Part shown: piece by piece, positions 27,360 to 36,450 of the stretch
Layout of the letters: each line of letters starts with the position of its first letter
How positions within the stretch are numbered: position 1 is the first letter of the stretch
Assembly: GCA_002404865.1 (NCBI GenBank)
Contig: DHKP01000009.1
Location: 1-64,000, forward strand
Origin: Caryophanales bacterium UBA4691
GTDB taxonomy: Bacteria; Bacillota_I; Bacilli_A; RFN20; CAG-826
Direction: 5' to 3'
Length of the DNA stretch: 64,000 nucleotides
Translations under genes and position numbers: made by a program
Notes under the pieces: generated by a model
Databases searched by the model: none
What the model saw: the letters and a program-made list of their open reading frames with translations, nothing else
Told to the model about the DNA's origin: nothing

Positions 27360-30311
27360 TTATATTTTTTCCAAAAGGAAGTAATCAAGATTGAAGATCG
27401 GGGATTGGGGGTCTTTGCCCTTGCCATTCTCGTTAACCCAATAGAAATCCTCATCCAAATCGTTATGAAATGATTTAAATTCGAAATGGATTGAATTCTC
27501 GCCTTTTTTAAGGTGTACGCTATCGGAGATTGTGACAAGGCTGAATATCTTGTATAAATTCCATAAATCGTCATTGCTCGAATTCTTAAATTTCGCAGAA
27601 TCGCTTAACGTCAATGCTTCGCCATTTATTTTGAAATCGACGAATTCTTTTAAGGCGATTTCTTTAGAATAGTAACCGCCTTCATTGTTTTTAACGATAT
27701 AGCCATTCGCTAAATTTGCAGAAATCTTATAATCCCCATCTTCTTTCAAAGTGAATTTGTAGTCGAAAGTTGATCGCCAGCCATTTTTATTACCAAACCC
27801 GTTAACATAAACGTCGCCAGCGCTATTTTTCTCCGTATTCACGCTATAGCTAAGCCCTGTGCGATTTTCCGCTTCCATTTTGCCAGAAACATTAATCGTA
27901 AGGTTTGCTTTAAGCTCACCTAACTTGGCTTCTACTCTTACTTCGCTTAATGGAGCATAGACGATAGATTCCTCACTATAAGAGAAGATTAAATCAGAAT
28001 CATCAAGTACCACTTTTTCATCGTTGCTTAACGTTGCGATAACGTGAGGCAAAATAGCTTCAGAACAATATGTATTTCCTTCAACGGAGATACTTTCTTC
28101 TTCAAAAGCGATAGACTTAACATCCTTCACATCGTATTTGCTATTTTCGAAGCGAATCTTCTCCAAAGCAAAGCTTGGGGTATAGCCGTCTTCGCTCTTA
28201 AGTGTGATCTTCAAGGAATGTTTCCCACGTTCTACATCGCTGAGGGTGATTAGTTTGACGCTAGAAGGATAGATGTTCCCTGTTTCTTTTTGGCTGCTGC
28301 TCATCTTCCCTTTTAAAATGACAGAGTCGCTTATAGTCAAAGCGTTACCGTCAAGAGTGACGTCCATTACTTTATTGAGAGGAATATCTAAGCTAATATC
28401 GTTTTGCTTATAGAGATTAATCAAATCAAGGAAGACATCAACGGATTGCTTTTGATTCACCGCGAAAGACATATTGAGGGCATTGCCATTACTTAAATCA
28501 GTCCAAGCCTTATGCGTAGTGCCATATGAATCTTGGATTGTTCCCTTTGTCCCACCATCAACGTCCATGTAATCTACCGATGTTTCATCGTAAATGAGGA
28601 CGTTTTTTGCAACAAAGAAAATAGATTTGTTCTTGGCCAAATAAACTGTAACGTCATGATATCCAACCCCGAATTCGGTTGGAGTAAGCGCGCCGCTCAC
28701 TGAAATGACAATATCATCGCTAGATACCTCACGAACGCTGCCATCATTCATTTTGGCGTTAACTAGGAAGTTCTTTTTCTCAAGATCCAAAGATGAAATT
28801 CTAGTCGGGAAGGAGGAACCATCAAGCGAAACGACCTCACTTGCGTTAAGTTCTTTGCTTTCGACTTCGTAGACAAAATAGTCAAAATTGCACGACGGCG
28901 TTTCGTTCCAAATATTTTGTTTCCCACTATCGCTTGTTTTCCATTGAATCTTCAGGATGTTGTCGTCGCCTCTATGAAGCACTACATCGTCAAGAGTGAG
29001 ATTCACATAATGACCGAATATTTCCTGATAATAACCAACTTCTTCCTCTTTGGTCGCGATATATCCAGGAAGCCAGAAATCGCCTTCTAATTCTTTGCCG
29101 TTTAAGGTAATCGTTGCGACATCAGATAAATCTAGCGGCAACGCAACGTGATATTGCGTCCATGAATTTTCGCCTTGGATATTTTTGACAAAGCCATTGC
29201 TAAGACGAAGAGTGAGTTTCCCTTCCGAATAGTTTTCGGAAGATACAGAAAACTCCATCCAGTTTTCGCCGTCTTTCCCTTTTGCCGGGTTAAAGCCACC
29301 GACATAAGTCACTCCTAATTGCTCCCCGACATGCGGGTAGAAAGAATTCTCCGGAAGACTTGCGGTTTCCGCTTCAATCTTTTTTCTAGTAACAATAGAA
29401 ACCGGCGCTTTTAGGCCAGAGTCATTTAATATCACCGAAATATCATATTTTTCCCCGAGCAGAGCGGTTCCATTTAAAGAAGAGAAATAATATTCGTCAT
29501 GATTTAAGACCTTCTTATTTCCACTTTCATAGACACCGATAACACGGCAATTACTAGATAAAGAACTTAGCGAATCCCCTTCGGATAAAGTGACGGGTTC
29601 GGCATAAACGGAACTCAGTTTATCGTTCGCTAAACTCGAAACAACTTTCGTAAGGAAAGAGGTCTCGATTTTCGCATCGTCTTCCCCATAAACGATCTTA
29701 ATTTCGTGCGCGTCAGTAAGTTCAGTAAATTCTGATGTTATTATCCGATAGCCGTTAGGATTGGAAGCGTCTTGCTTTGCAATGGTTTCTTCACTTCCGT
29801 CATTATAAACAATTTCTACTTTTAGACCTTCTTCATCGAATGTTTCATTTTTTTCATAAACCGTTTTGAAAGGAAGGGCACTAAGAGTGAGACTCACCGG
29901 TTTAAGATCAGTAAGTTCAACCGCAATTTCTTTCGTAACGGAACCGGAAGTAAAGAGAATATTTCCACCATTCAGGAAGAAATCATCGTCATAAGAAAGG
30001 CTGACTTTTTCTTTCTCAATTGGGGAATTGCTACCATCACTATAAACACCAATGACATCAAAATCCTCGAATTTCGGGCTTGCTTTTCTATTTTTGTAAT
30101 AGGAAAGGCCTTCTTTTAAAGAAATGTTCATGTCGGTAAGGCGCTTCTTTTGCTGTTGTCCGCTATTAGAATTGTCCTCTCCTTGATTATTGCCTTGGGA
30201 AGTTGGAGCTTGGGCGTTAGCAAATTTTAGATATTCTGCTAAAGGGATAGACCCGCATGTGATTAAAGCCACCGCAGATAAGGTAATAAGAGCAATACGT
30301 TTTGTTTTCAT
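27360..30311 (-). CDS. large carbohydrate-binding-like surface protein
   Basis: About 983 residues from the ATG at 30311, which follows GGAGGAG and lies one base after the GH3 stop. The N-terminus is a basic stretch and a hydrophobic segment ending L-I-T-C, an imperfect lipobox (Thr before Cys), so it may be lipidated or just anchored. Ig-like units and jelly-roll modules (N-I-L-K-I-Q-W then F-D-Y-F-V-Y-E-V; N-S-I-H-F-E-F then L-D-Y-F-L-L-E) resemble those of the downstream lipoprotein. It is the middle gene of the GH3-lipoprotein-lipoprotein operon. Confidence 0.7.
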   Translation of the reverse strand: MKTKRIALITLSAVALITCGSIPLAEYLKFANAQAPTSQGNNQGEDNSNSGQQQKKRLTDMNISLKEGLSYYKNRKASPKFEDFDVIGVYSDGSNSPIEKEKVSLSYDDDFFLNGGNILFTSGSVTKEIAVELTDLKPVSLTLSALPFKTVYEKNETFDEEGLKVEIVYNDGSEETIAKQDASNPNGYRIITSEFTELTDAHEIKIVYGEDDAKIETSFLTKVVSSLANDKLSSVYAEPVTLSEGDSLSSLSSNCRVIGVYESGNKKVLNHDEYYFSSLNGTALLGEKYDISVILNDSGLKAPVSIVTRKKIEAETASLPENSFYPHVGEQLGVTYVGGFNPAKGKDGENWMEFSVSSENYSEGKLTLRLSNGFVKNIQGENSWTQYHVALPLDLSDVATITLNGKELEGDFWLPGYIATKEEEVGYYQEIFGHYVNLTLDDVVLHRGDDNILKIQWKTSDSGKQNIWNETPSCNFDYFVYEVESKELNASEVVSLDGSSFPTRISSLDLEKKNFLVNAKMNDGSVREVSSDDIVISVSGALTPTEFGVGYHDVTVYLAKNKSIFFVAKNVLIYDETSVDYMDVDGGTKGTIQDSYGTTHKAWTDLSNGNALNMSFAVNQKQSVDVFLDLINLYKQNDISLDIPLNKVMDVTLDGNALTISDSVILKGKMSSSQKETGNIYPSSVKLITLSDVERGKHSLKITLKSEDGYTPSFALEKIRFENSKYDVKDVKSIAFEEESISVEGNTYCSEAILPHVIATLSNDEKVVLDDSDLIFSYSEESIVYAPLSEVRVEAKLGELKANLTINVSGKMEAENRTGLSYSVNTEKNSAGDVYVNGFGNKNGWRSTFDYKFTLKEDGDYKISANLANGYIVKNNEGGYYSKEIALKEFVDFKINGEALTLSDSAKFKNSSNDDLWNLYKIFSLVTISDSVHLKKGENSIHFEFKSFHNDLDEDFYWVNENGKGKDPQSPIFNLDYFLLEKI

Positions 30312-30312
30312 A

Positions 30313-33300
30313 CTATTTCTCCTCCTCATTTTTCTTCTTTTTGGATGCGACTTTTTGGTCAATCCATGCGCATAATCCGAAGGAATCGAACACTCCGAAG
30401 AAAACTAAGCCAAAGGCAACGAAGCCAAGGGCAACATTCACGTCAATGACTAGTGGGGTTACCCAATTGAAAGACGGTCTTGAGTTGGAGGAAGTGACAG
30501 TTTTCCCCTTCCAAGGGTTCTTGTTATATTCGCGACGAGAATACATCGCATTGAGATAGGCGTAAGTAACGTGTTTTACGGCGTTTCTGAGCACGCGTTG
30601 CGCGCGAGGCGTAGAATAGTCACTCACCGTCCCTACCGCCATTCCTAAATCGCCGCCGGCTCTTAATGTTTCGTCTAAATCCATATAGCGATTAAGGTCG
30701 GAATAATCGGTAATGACCGCGCCTTTGAATCCCCATTCGTTTCGTAAAACTCCCGTCATCAATGAGACGCTTCCGCCAGCCCAAAGAGCCCCGACGCGGT
30801 TATAGGAAGTCATTAATCCGTTCGCGCCATATTCTTGGATCGCAATTCTAAATGGTTCCAAATAGATTTCTCTGAGCGCTTGTTCACTTACCCAAGTATA
30901 AAGGTTATCGCGGCAAGTTTCGGTTTCAGCTAAAGCGAAATGTTTTAAATAAGCAATTTTTCCGCTTTGACGAATTCCTTTCACATAGTTTCCAGCCATA
31001 GTGCCAGATAAAAGAGGGTCTTCTGAATAATATTCGAAGTTTCTTCCGCCAAATGGAGAACGGTGAATATCGGCACCTGTCCCGCAAATTCCATATAAGC
31101 CAAGCGCTTCCATATCGTTACCAATCGATAAACCTTCTTCATAGGCAAGAATCTTGTCCCAAGTTTGTGCAACGAGGGTGGAATTTGGGAAACCAACGCC
31201 TTTATTTGGCGATGTAAATCCGCCAATTTGAGAAGGGCCGTCTAGCGTATTCACTTCTGGCAAGCCAATGGAAGCGATAGCACTTTGTTTTGAGAAAGCG
31301 TTGCTTAAAGTGGCTCTAGCTTCCTCGTTTGACACTTGCTTCAAAACGTCTTCCCAGCGTGGATCGTCGTAATTTTCGCCAAGAGCGAAACCGAGCTCGG
31401 TCACATTCTCAAGCTTAGACTCTTTTGTGGAGGTTGTGACTTTTAAATCGCCTGCTTTATAAGTTACAGGGGTCTGATCCACTTCGTTTCCAAACGCATC
31501 GACTGTTGCGTTATCAAAAGCGATCGCTTTGCTTCTATCTTTTCTATCGTAGCCTTGGAAATACATCTTATCGGCGATGTTGGAAGCCATATCTCTGCCA
31601 GTAGTAATGTCTCCGGTCGAAGTTTTTTCACGTGGATAAGCGTAATCGGCATTGAAATCGCCACGAGAGATATAATCGATTTTTTGATTGCCGCCAGTTT
31701 CGCCTAATCCATCGACACTGACGCCGTCTTTTGAATTTGTACCGGTAAAGATATTAGAGATTTCTTGTTCGGTATAGGGGTCTTTATCCAAGACAAGGGT
31801 GGATTTTGCCTGGTATTCTTTAACAGCAGGAACTTTTTCTCCGCCTTCACTAGTAATTTCTTTAACGTGATGGGAATCGCTCATAAGTTGGAGAGTGTAG
31901 CTACCTTCATCAATCTCATAAGTACTTTTGACGTTGTTATTCTTGTCATAGGCGTCAAATGAGGCGAAGTCTCTAGTTTCTGCTTCAACGGTGACCACTT
32001 CACTCTCGCCTGGTTGAATAATGTCGGTTTTCGCGAAGTCGAGAAGATTCACAACGCTTTTTTCAATACCGTCTTCGGTGTAAGAAGGCGCGCTATATAG
32101 TTCAACAACATCTTTTCCCGCAACTGAACCAACGTTTGTAACTTCTACTTCGAAACGATACACACGATTTACTTCGATAGAATCGCCACTGACCTCTTTT
32201 TCGGAAACAGTGCCATCTTCATTTGTTTCTTTTTCGAATACTTTCGCAGAATTGATTCTCCAATCGAAATTCGTGTAAGAAAGGCCGTATCCGAAAGGAT
32301 ATTGAACGACCGCATCATACTTTGTTTTGGTGATAGGATTGTCGTTAATATCAAGCGCCTCACGAGTTTCCTTATCGAAGACGCCTTCGACACTGGCGGT
32401 TTCGTACCAGCGATATCCGACATAAATGTTTTCAATATAATCGACATAGGCTAAGCCAGGTCTATTGGTGTATCCAGCGTTCGTGTGCCCATATCGTTTT
32501 TGTTCTTCAGGGACAGTAACGTCCGCGGAATTCTTGTAGAAAGAAACGCCTTCGAAACCAGTATATTTCGCATTCACGTTTTTCAAAAAATCATAAGGAA
32601 CGGTGTCCGCTAAATGACCAGAAGGATTCACTTCTCCAAAAAGTAGCTTTGGGATCGCTAGGGCCCCATGATTCCCAGTAACGCCTACATTCAAAGCGGC
32701 ATCAATGCCAGGGATGGTATCTAAGAAATCCGTTTGGAACGTATTGGTAGAATTGATTAAAACGATGACGTTTTCAAAAGCGCTCCCCGCAAAGCGAAGA
32801 AGTTTTTCTTCTTCCGTAGTGAGCTGAAGGGTATGACGAGTCTCATCTATCGCACTCGGTTTCGTTTTGTATTGACTCATGGGGAGATCTTCACTTTCGC
32901 CGGCGCTTCTTCCAATAGAGACAATCGCCGTGTTAGAAAAGGACGGAGCTTGCGTTAATAAAGTTTTATAGCTCGCATCCGCATCAAGATCCGGCTCTAC
33001 TAAATAAGTATAGTAAGGATTGCTATCGCGATTATTGCCTAATGTTCCAAGGTCAGGTCTAGTGTTGGAATAAGAAGAGTAATATCGATAGAGGTCTTCA
33101 TTAATTTGTATTCCGTAATCAATAAAGGCGTCACGGAGATCGGTGTTTGATTCCCAACCGCCTTTTTGCGGCGCTGAGATTCCACTCCCTGAGCCAGTGT
33201 ATTGCCAATTATATGAGCCAAAGCCCAAAAGATTCACGCCGGTGACACTATCACCGCTCAATGGAAGGGTTCCATTGTTTTTGAGTAAGACCGAGCCTTC

Positions 33301-33507
33301 CGCAACAAGTTTTTCCGCGAGCTCGTTTCCAGCGGAACTAGATGCTTCAGCAGCTTTCTCGTCTTTTATCGGCGGGCAAAGAACACCAACGATAGTCCCT
33401 TCAAATTGTTTGTAGAGGCTATTGCCTACGATCAAACCAGCCACGATGCCAATCGCAGCCGCACCTGAAATCACCATTAAAGTGATTCGCTTTTTATTCA
33501 TAGTCAT
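30313..33507 (-). CDS. second GH3-family glycosidase with swapped order and two anchors
   Basis: A 1064-residue paralogue of the GH3 enzyme at 5017 with the same plan. An N-terminal membrane segment lies at about 8-28, then the GH3 C-terminal domain (L-L-K-N-N-G-T-L-P-L-S), then an FN3-like domain (P-F-G-Y-G-L-S-Y). The catalytic barrel has K-H-F at 855-857 and the nucleophile Asp934 in I-T-D-Y. A C-terminal membrane segment near 1020-1045 precedes a lysine/glutamate tail. The differing sequence suggests another substrate. A cre-like site lies 46 bases upstream of the start. It heads the operon with the two lipoproteins. Confidence 0.85.
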   Translation of the reverse strand: MTMNKKRITLMVISGAAAIGIVAGLIVGNSLYKQFEGTIVGVLCPPIKDEKAAEASSSAGNELAEKLVAEGSVLLKNNGTLPLSGDSVTGVNLLGFGSYNWQYTGSGSGISAPQKGGWESNTDLRDAFIDYGIQINEDLYRYYSSYSNTRPDLGTLGNNRDSNPYYTYLVEPDLDADASYKTLLTQAPSFSNTAIVSIGRSAGESEDLPMSQYKTKPSAIDETRHTLQLTTEEEKLLRFAGSAFENVIVLINSTNTFQTDFLDTIPGIDAALNVGVTGNHGALAIPKLLFGEVNPSGHLADTVPYDFLKNVNAKYTGFEGVSFYKNSADVTVPEEQKRYGHTNAGYTNRPGLAYVDYIENIYVGYRWYETASVEGVFDKETREALDINDNPITKTKYDAVVQYPFGYGLSYTNFDWRINSAKVFEKETNEDGTVSEKEVSGDSIEVNRVYRFEVEVTNVGSVAGKDVVELYSAPSYTEDGIEKSVVNLLDFAKTDIIQPGESEVVTVEAETRDFASFDAYDKNNNVKSTYEIDEGSYTLQLMSDSHHVKEITSEGGEKVPAVKEYQAKSTLVLDKDPYTEQEISNIFTGTNSKDGVSVDGLGETGGNQKIDYISRGDFNADYAYPREKTSTGDITTGRDMASNIADKMYFQGYDRKDRSKAIAFDNATVDAFGNEVDQTPVTYKAGDLKVTTSTKESKLENVTELGFALGENYDDPRWEDVLKQVSNEEARATLSNAFSKQSAIASIGLPEVNTLDGPSQIGGFTSPNKGVGFPNSTLVAQTWDKILAYEEGLSIGNDMEALGLYGICGTGADIHRSPFGGRNFEYYSEDPLLSGTMAGNYVKGIRQSGKIAYLKHFALAETETCRDNLYTWVSEQALREIYLEPFRIAIQEYGANGLMTSYNRVGALWAGGSVSLMTGVLRNEWGFKGAVITDYSDLNRYMDLDETLRAGGDLGMAVGTVSDYSTPRAQRVLRNAVKHVTYAYLNAMYSRREYNKNPWKGKTVTSSNSRPSFNWVTPLVIDVNVALGFVAFGLVFFGVFDSFGLCAWIDQKVASKKKKNEEEK

Positions 33508-33552
33508 CCTTTCTTCAAATTCTCAATACGAGCAATTTGATATTTTGCTTTA

Positions 33553-33566
33553 TGTAAGCGCTTAAA
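33553..33566. promoter_or_regulatory. cre-like operator before the second GH3 operon
   Basis: TGTAAGCGCTTAAA matches the CcpA consensus at 13 of 14 positions. On the minus strand a TATTAT -10-like box ends three bases before it, the same arrangement as at 10943. Confidence 0.6.
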
Positions 33567-33575
33567 GAATAATAA

Positions 33576-33596
33576 AAAAGCCAAAAACGGCTAGTG
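33576..33596 (-). terminator. weak terminator after the second kinase gene
   Basis: On the minus strand AGCC, a GTTTTT loop and GGCT are followed by six T. The stem is only four or five pairs, so termination may be partial and allow read-through into the GH3 operon. Confidence 0.35.
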
Positions 33597-33643
33597 GATA
33601 GTCCTATCTTGCAAGCCTTATGTCTTAATCGACGGATGATAGA

Positions 33644-34945
33644 TTAAAGGTTAGAGAAAGCGATGTTTAAAATGAAAATGTGGTTTTTGCAGCTAATCGC
33701 ATAGGTGCCATCATACTTTTTGACGACGCGGAGAATCGACTTTATGCCGTAGCCATGATAATCCTTGTCTTTGCGTGTAATGGGCAATCCATCATGAAAA
33801 ACGATATCTTCGTTCGTATAATTTTCAATATGAATCGTTACGAATTTTCCTTTTGGTATGACGTTGAAAATAATCGTCCTATTTTCTTTTTTCACATTTG
33901 AAGCAGCCTCGACCGCATTATCGAGCGCGTTCTCAAAAAGGGAATAAATATCATTGCTATTCATTTTATCCAAGGCGGAAGCGTCAGCAAGAATAGAAAA
34001 TTTGATGCCGTTATTTTTGCAATACAGTGATTTTTCCGCCAAGATAAAATTCAAGGTCGCGTTTCCAGTTTCGATCTCGTTATTATAAATTTCCAACTCG
34101 TTTTGAAGATTCGCTAGGGCAAGCTGTTCTTCTTTTGATCTCGCATATTCTTTGATATTTTCCACTTCATGCTTTAAGTCATGAATGCGCATGTTGATCA
34201 TATCAACGTTTCGTTTTGACGTTTTGTATTTTTCATTTTCGTTATGGATGATTTGAGCGAACGTCTTGTTTTCATTCTCCAGCTTTTTGCTATAAAAAGC
34301 ATTGAACTGTATGAATAACAAAAACAAACAAGCAACCACTCCATATACTCGACTTGCGATAAAACCAACAAAATCAGTCGTGGATTGGGCAAACATCGAA
34401 ATAATATAAACCACCACCAAAGTCATAATCGTAATGAGATAGATGATTTTTCCCTTCATAAAATCCGGAATCATGTCTCCTTTAAATTTCCTTACGAACA
34501 AGAAGTAATAAGAAACGAAAGTCAAAGCATAAATGCCTGAATAAATATGCAATTGGTAAACTTCGTATTTCTTATCTAACAAATGGAAGAGGAAGATGAC
34601 CATGTTTCCAATATTGTCACCTAAGTTTTGTATCGCATAAGCAGACAACGCGAAGAAAATCGTCTGTTTGGCTTTCAAGGAATAAGTTGCAACCATCGGA
34701 AGCAAAGACAATAGGAAGATAAAAAGGAAAATGAATCGAAACCAACCCGTTTTCAAATCCAAATTAAAATAAATGAAATTGATGGCAATCATCAAAGACA
34801 TAAACGCGGTGCTAATGAAAAGAAGAACCCACTTCTTTCTTTTTGGAAGAGTAAACAAATACAAAGACTCCGCGATAAAAAGAGGGATGACAAAGCGCGT
34901 CAAATAATACTCAATCGCATTAAGACCAGTAAAATCCTCGTACAT
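33644..34945 (-). CDS. GHKL sensor histidine kinase, second copy
   Basis: A 433-residue paralogue of the kinase at 11002, with the same multi-span membrane half, then H-D-L-K-H with His255, N-box E-N-A-L-D-N-A-V-E-A and G-Y-G-I-K-S-I. The start of both proteins is alike (M-Y-E, then Y-Y-L-T/F-R-F-V-I/F-P-L-F). It begins three bases after the stop of its regulator. The ligand is unknown; no AgrD-like peptide gene or AgrB processing gene is seen nearby. Confidence 0.85.
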   Translation of the reverse strand: MYEDFTGLNAIEYYLTRFVIPLFIAESLYLFTLPKRKKWVLLFISTAFMSLMIAINFIYFNLDLKTGWFRFIFLFIFLLSLLPMVATYSLKAKQTIFFALSAYAIQNLGDNIGNMVIFLFHLLDKKYEVYQLHIYSGIYALTFVSYYFLFVRKFKGDMIPDFMKGKIIYLITIMTLVVVYIISMFAQSTTDFVGFIASRVYGVVACLFLLFIQFNAFYSKKLENENKTFAQIIHNENEKYKTSKRNVDMINMRIHDLKHEVENIKEYARSKEEQLALANLQNELEIYNNEIETGNATLNFILAEKSLYCKNNGIKFSILADASALDKMNSNDIYSLFENALDNAVEAASNVKKENRTIIFNVIPKGKFVTIHIENYTNEDIVFHDGLPITRKDKDYHGYGIKSILRVVKKYDGTYAISCKNHIFILNIAFSNL

Positions 34946-34948
34946 AGC

Positions 34949-35659
34949 TTACATTCTTTCGGAAATAAAGGTCGTAAAATCGCTTAAGAATCGCTTCTTT
35001 TTTGAGCGCGAAATATTAAGGGTGACGTCATTTAAATAAACAAGATTCTTTCCGCTCAGCACTTGTGTGACATGCTTAAGATTAACTAAATAGCATTCAT
35101 TGCAGCGGGAAAAACCGTATTTACAAAGCGTGTCTTGATAATCGGTAATCCGTCCTCTAATGACAAACGGGGCCTTATCGTTTGTGAAATAAAATGTCAA
35201 ATAATGGCCCACCACCTCTAAATAAAGAACGTCATTTGTGTCAATTTTGACGATGCTATCTTTAACCGAAATGAAAATGAAAGAGCTTTGGTTGGTTTGA
35301 ATTGTCTTTAACGCTTTTTCGAGCAAGTTATCAAAATCAATCTTCCCGATTGGCTTTACTAAATACCCTAAAGCGTTCACACTATATCCCTTCACCGCAT
35401 ATTTTGGGGAATATGACACGATGATAATCGGAACTTTTCTATTAATTTCTCTAACCTTTTCCGAAGCAGATAATCCGTCAATTTCTGGCATCTCGATATC
35501 CATAAAAATGAGATCAAATTCATCATGGAAGTTATCAATGAATTCTTTGCCGTTGTTAAATTTTGTGATTTCGAATTCTTCCTCTTTTTTGGATAGCAAA
35601 AGCGCCTCAATCGTGGTCGCTACTTTTCCATCATCTTCGACAATTGCAACGTTTAACAT
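34949..35659 (-). CDS. LytTR-family response regulator, second copy
   Basis: A 236-residue paralogue of the regulator at 12315. It has a receiver with E-D-D at 8-10, phospho-acceptor Asp54 in F-M-D-I-E-M-P and V-K-P, followed by a LytTR domain (Y-L-E-V-V-G-H-Y, F-S-R-C-N-E-C-Y-L-V-N-L-K). It opens the second glycan module. Candidate targets are the GH3 and lipoprotein genes just downstream; its sites were not located. Confidence 0.85.
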   Translation of the reverse strand: MLNVAIVEDDGKVATTIEALLLSKKEEEFEITKFNNGKEFIDNFHDEFDLIFMDIEMPEIDGLSASEKVREINRKVPIIIVSYSPKYAVKGYSVNALGYLVKPIGKIDFDNLLEKALKTIQTNQSSFIFISVKDSIVKIDTNDVLYLEVVGHYLTFYFTNDKAPFVIRGRITDYQDTLCKYGFSRCNECYLVNLKHVTQVLSGKNLVYLNDVTLNISRSKKKRFLSDFTTFISERM

Positions 35660-36015
35660 GCGAATTCAACTACCTTATTTTTTATTCTAAATAGTGATTT
35701 AACAAAAGTACATATGAGATTAATTTTGGTAAAGCATTATCATAAATGCGGGAATAAAAACGATAATTTTCTTGCATATCTAGCCTATAAATCACTGATT
35801 TTATAATGACAGAAACGTAAAATCCTTGCAGATATCGCTTAAATTAATGATTTCTAGGTTTTAGTAAAGCACGCTGTTTTTTAGAACAAAAGGTATTAAT
35901 TTCAAAGTGCACACACAAACATAGTTTCAAAGATATTCATCACCGGTCTTTTATGAAGCAACGCAATACACCGATTTTTAGTTGTTTTAACATCGGCCCC
36001 GGGGAAAGAGGGCAA
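35660..36015. other. AT-rich intergenic region
   Basis: It must contain the promoter of the regulator-kinase pair on the minus strand. No gene is seen. Its right edge carries the palindrome CCCCGGGG near 36000, which recurs in the leader of the small toxin-like gene at 36180. Confidence 0.45.
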
Positions 36016-36052
36016 CCATTATTGCAAAGCCTTGCGGCTAAGCTATAATGGT
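36016..36052. other. long hairpin at the 3' side of the toxin-like gene
   Basis: ACCATTAT, GC and AGCC arms pair with GGCT, GC and ATAATGGT around a TTGC loop, with one T/T mismatch and a small A/A bulge. On the minus strand it follows the toxin-like gene and could protect or end its mRNA; on the plus strand it overlaps a promoter-like pair of boxes. Confidence 0.6.
36022..36049 (+). promoter_or_regulatory. promoter for a short antisense RNA
   Basis: TTGCAA at 36022-36027 and a perfect TATAAT at 36044-36049 are 16 bases apart. The start would lie near 36056, just before the terminator at 36064. The boxes sit within the hairpin arms, so a chance match must be kept in mind. Confidence 0.4.
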
Positions 36053-36055
36053 AGT

Positions 36056-36097
36056 GGTTTAGTCTCTAGCGCCCTTTACGGTCGTTAGAGTTTTTTT
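36056..36097 (+). ncRNA. candidate antisense (antitoxin) RNA of about 42 nt
   Basis: A promoter-like pair and a strong terminator 15 bases further would make a very short plus-strand RNA. It is complementary to the last ten or so codons of the small hydrophobic ORF on the minus strand. Convergent overlap at the 3' end is the plan of the Fst/RNA II and TxpA/RatA type I systems. The RNA itself is predicted only. Confidence 0.35.
36064..36097 (+). terminator. intrinsic terminator on the plus strand
   Basis: CTCTAGCG pairs with CGTTAGAG (one G/T pair), followed by seven T at 36091-36097. There is no plus-strand gene upstream, so it must serve a small RNA or guard against read-through. Confidence 0.7.
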
Positions 36098-36152
36098 GAT
36101 CCACCAAGAGGAAGAGGAGAGTCAAGATCATCACGATTGACGTGACGTCCAT
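36066..36152 (-). CDS. 28-residue hydrophobic peptide, type I toxin-like
   Basis: The ATG at 36152 follows AAAGGAG at the right distance. The product begins MDVTSIVMIL, continues as a leucine-rich membrane segment to residue 17, and ends with a charged, polar tail (D-Q-K-N, then D-R-K-G-R). This shape fits Fst- or holin-like type I toxins of Firmicutes. A candidate minus-strand promoter (TTGGTA at 36250-36255, TATAGA at 36225-36230, 19 bases apart) is conserved in the second copy. The leader and the far 3' region both carry CCCCGGGG, so the mRNA ends could pair and hide the ribosome binding site. Toxicity is inference. Confidence 0.5.
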   Translation of the reverse strand: MDVTSIVMILTLLFLLVDQKNSNDRKGR

Positions 36153-36324
36153 TCCCGTTTCTCCTTTCTTTGCTTTTTTCTCCCCGGGGTAATGTTTGAG
36201 TTAGCATAAACGCTACCTCACTTATCTATAGACATGTTTTTTCTACTTTTACCAAAAAATTTCTAAAATTTTGATTTTCTTTCTTAAAAAGGAAATATCA
36301 GAAAACATGCCACCTAAATGAAAA

Positions 36325-36355
36325 AGTCCTCTCCATTTTTAATAGGATTAGGACT
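36325..36355 (-). terminator. terminator after the ABC gene stub
   Basis: On the minus strand AGTCCT pairs with AGGACT and is followed by TTTTCATT. It sits where the terminator of the intact ABC operon sits in the other copy. Confidence 0.5.
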
Positions 36356-36377
36356 ATTTCATTGGTTCACTACTTAG

Positions 36378-36450
36378 TTAGTCTTCTAGCTCTTTCGTTG
36401 AACCGGTATAGAGCTGATAATATTTTCTTTTTTTCGCCATGAGGTCATCG
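36378..36450 (-). pseudogene. 3' stub of a duplicated ABC exporter gene
   Basis: The minus strand encodes D-D-L-M-A-K-K-R-K-Y-Y-Q-L-Y then T-G-S-T-K-E-L-E-D and a stop. This is the C-terminus of the exporter at 39579 with a Gly to Arg change. Upstream of it the frame runs into the reverse complement of a transposase fragment, so the long frame to 36950 is an artefact. Confidence 0.8.

Larger units (their letters stand above)
36098..36450. repeat. duplicated segment, copy 1
   Basis: This stretch matches 39304-39651 over its whole length at roughly 75 to 80 percent by eye. It covers the toxin-like gene start, its leader and promoter, a terminator, and the last 24 codons of the ABC exporter gene. 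It ends sharply at GAGGTCATCG, where the IS30 fragment begins. Confidence 0.75.
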
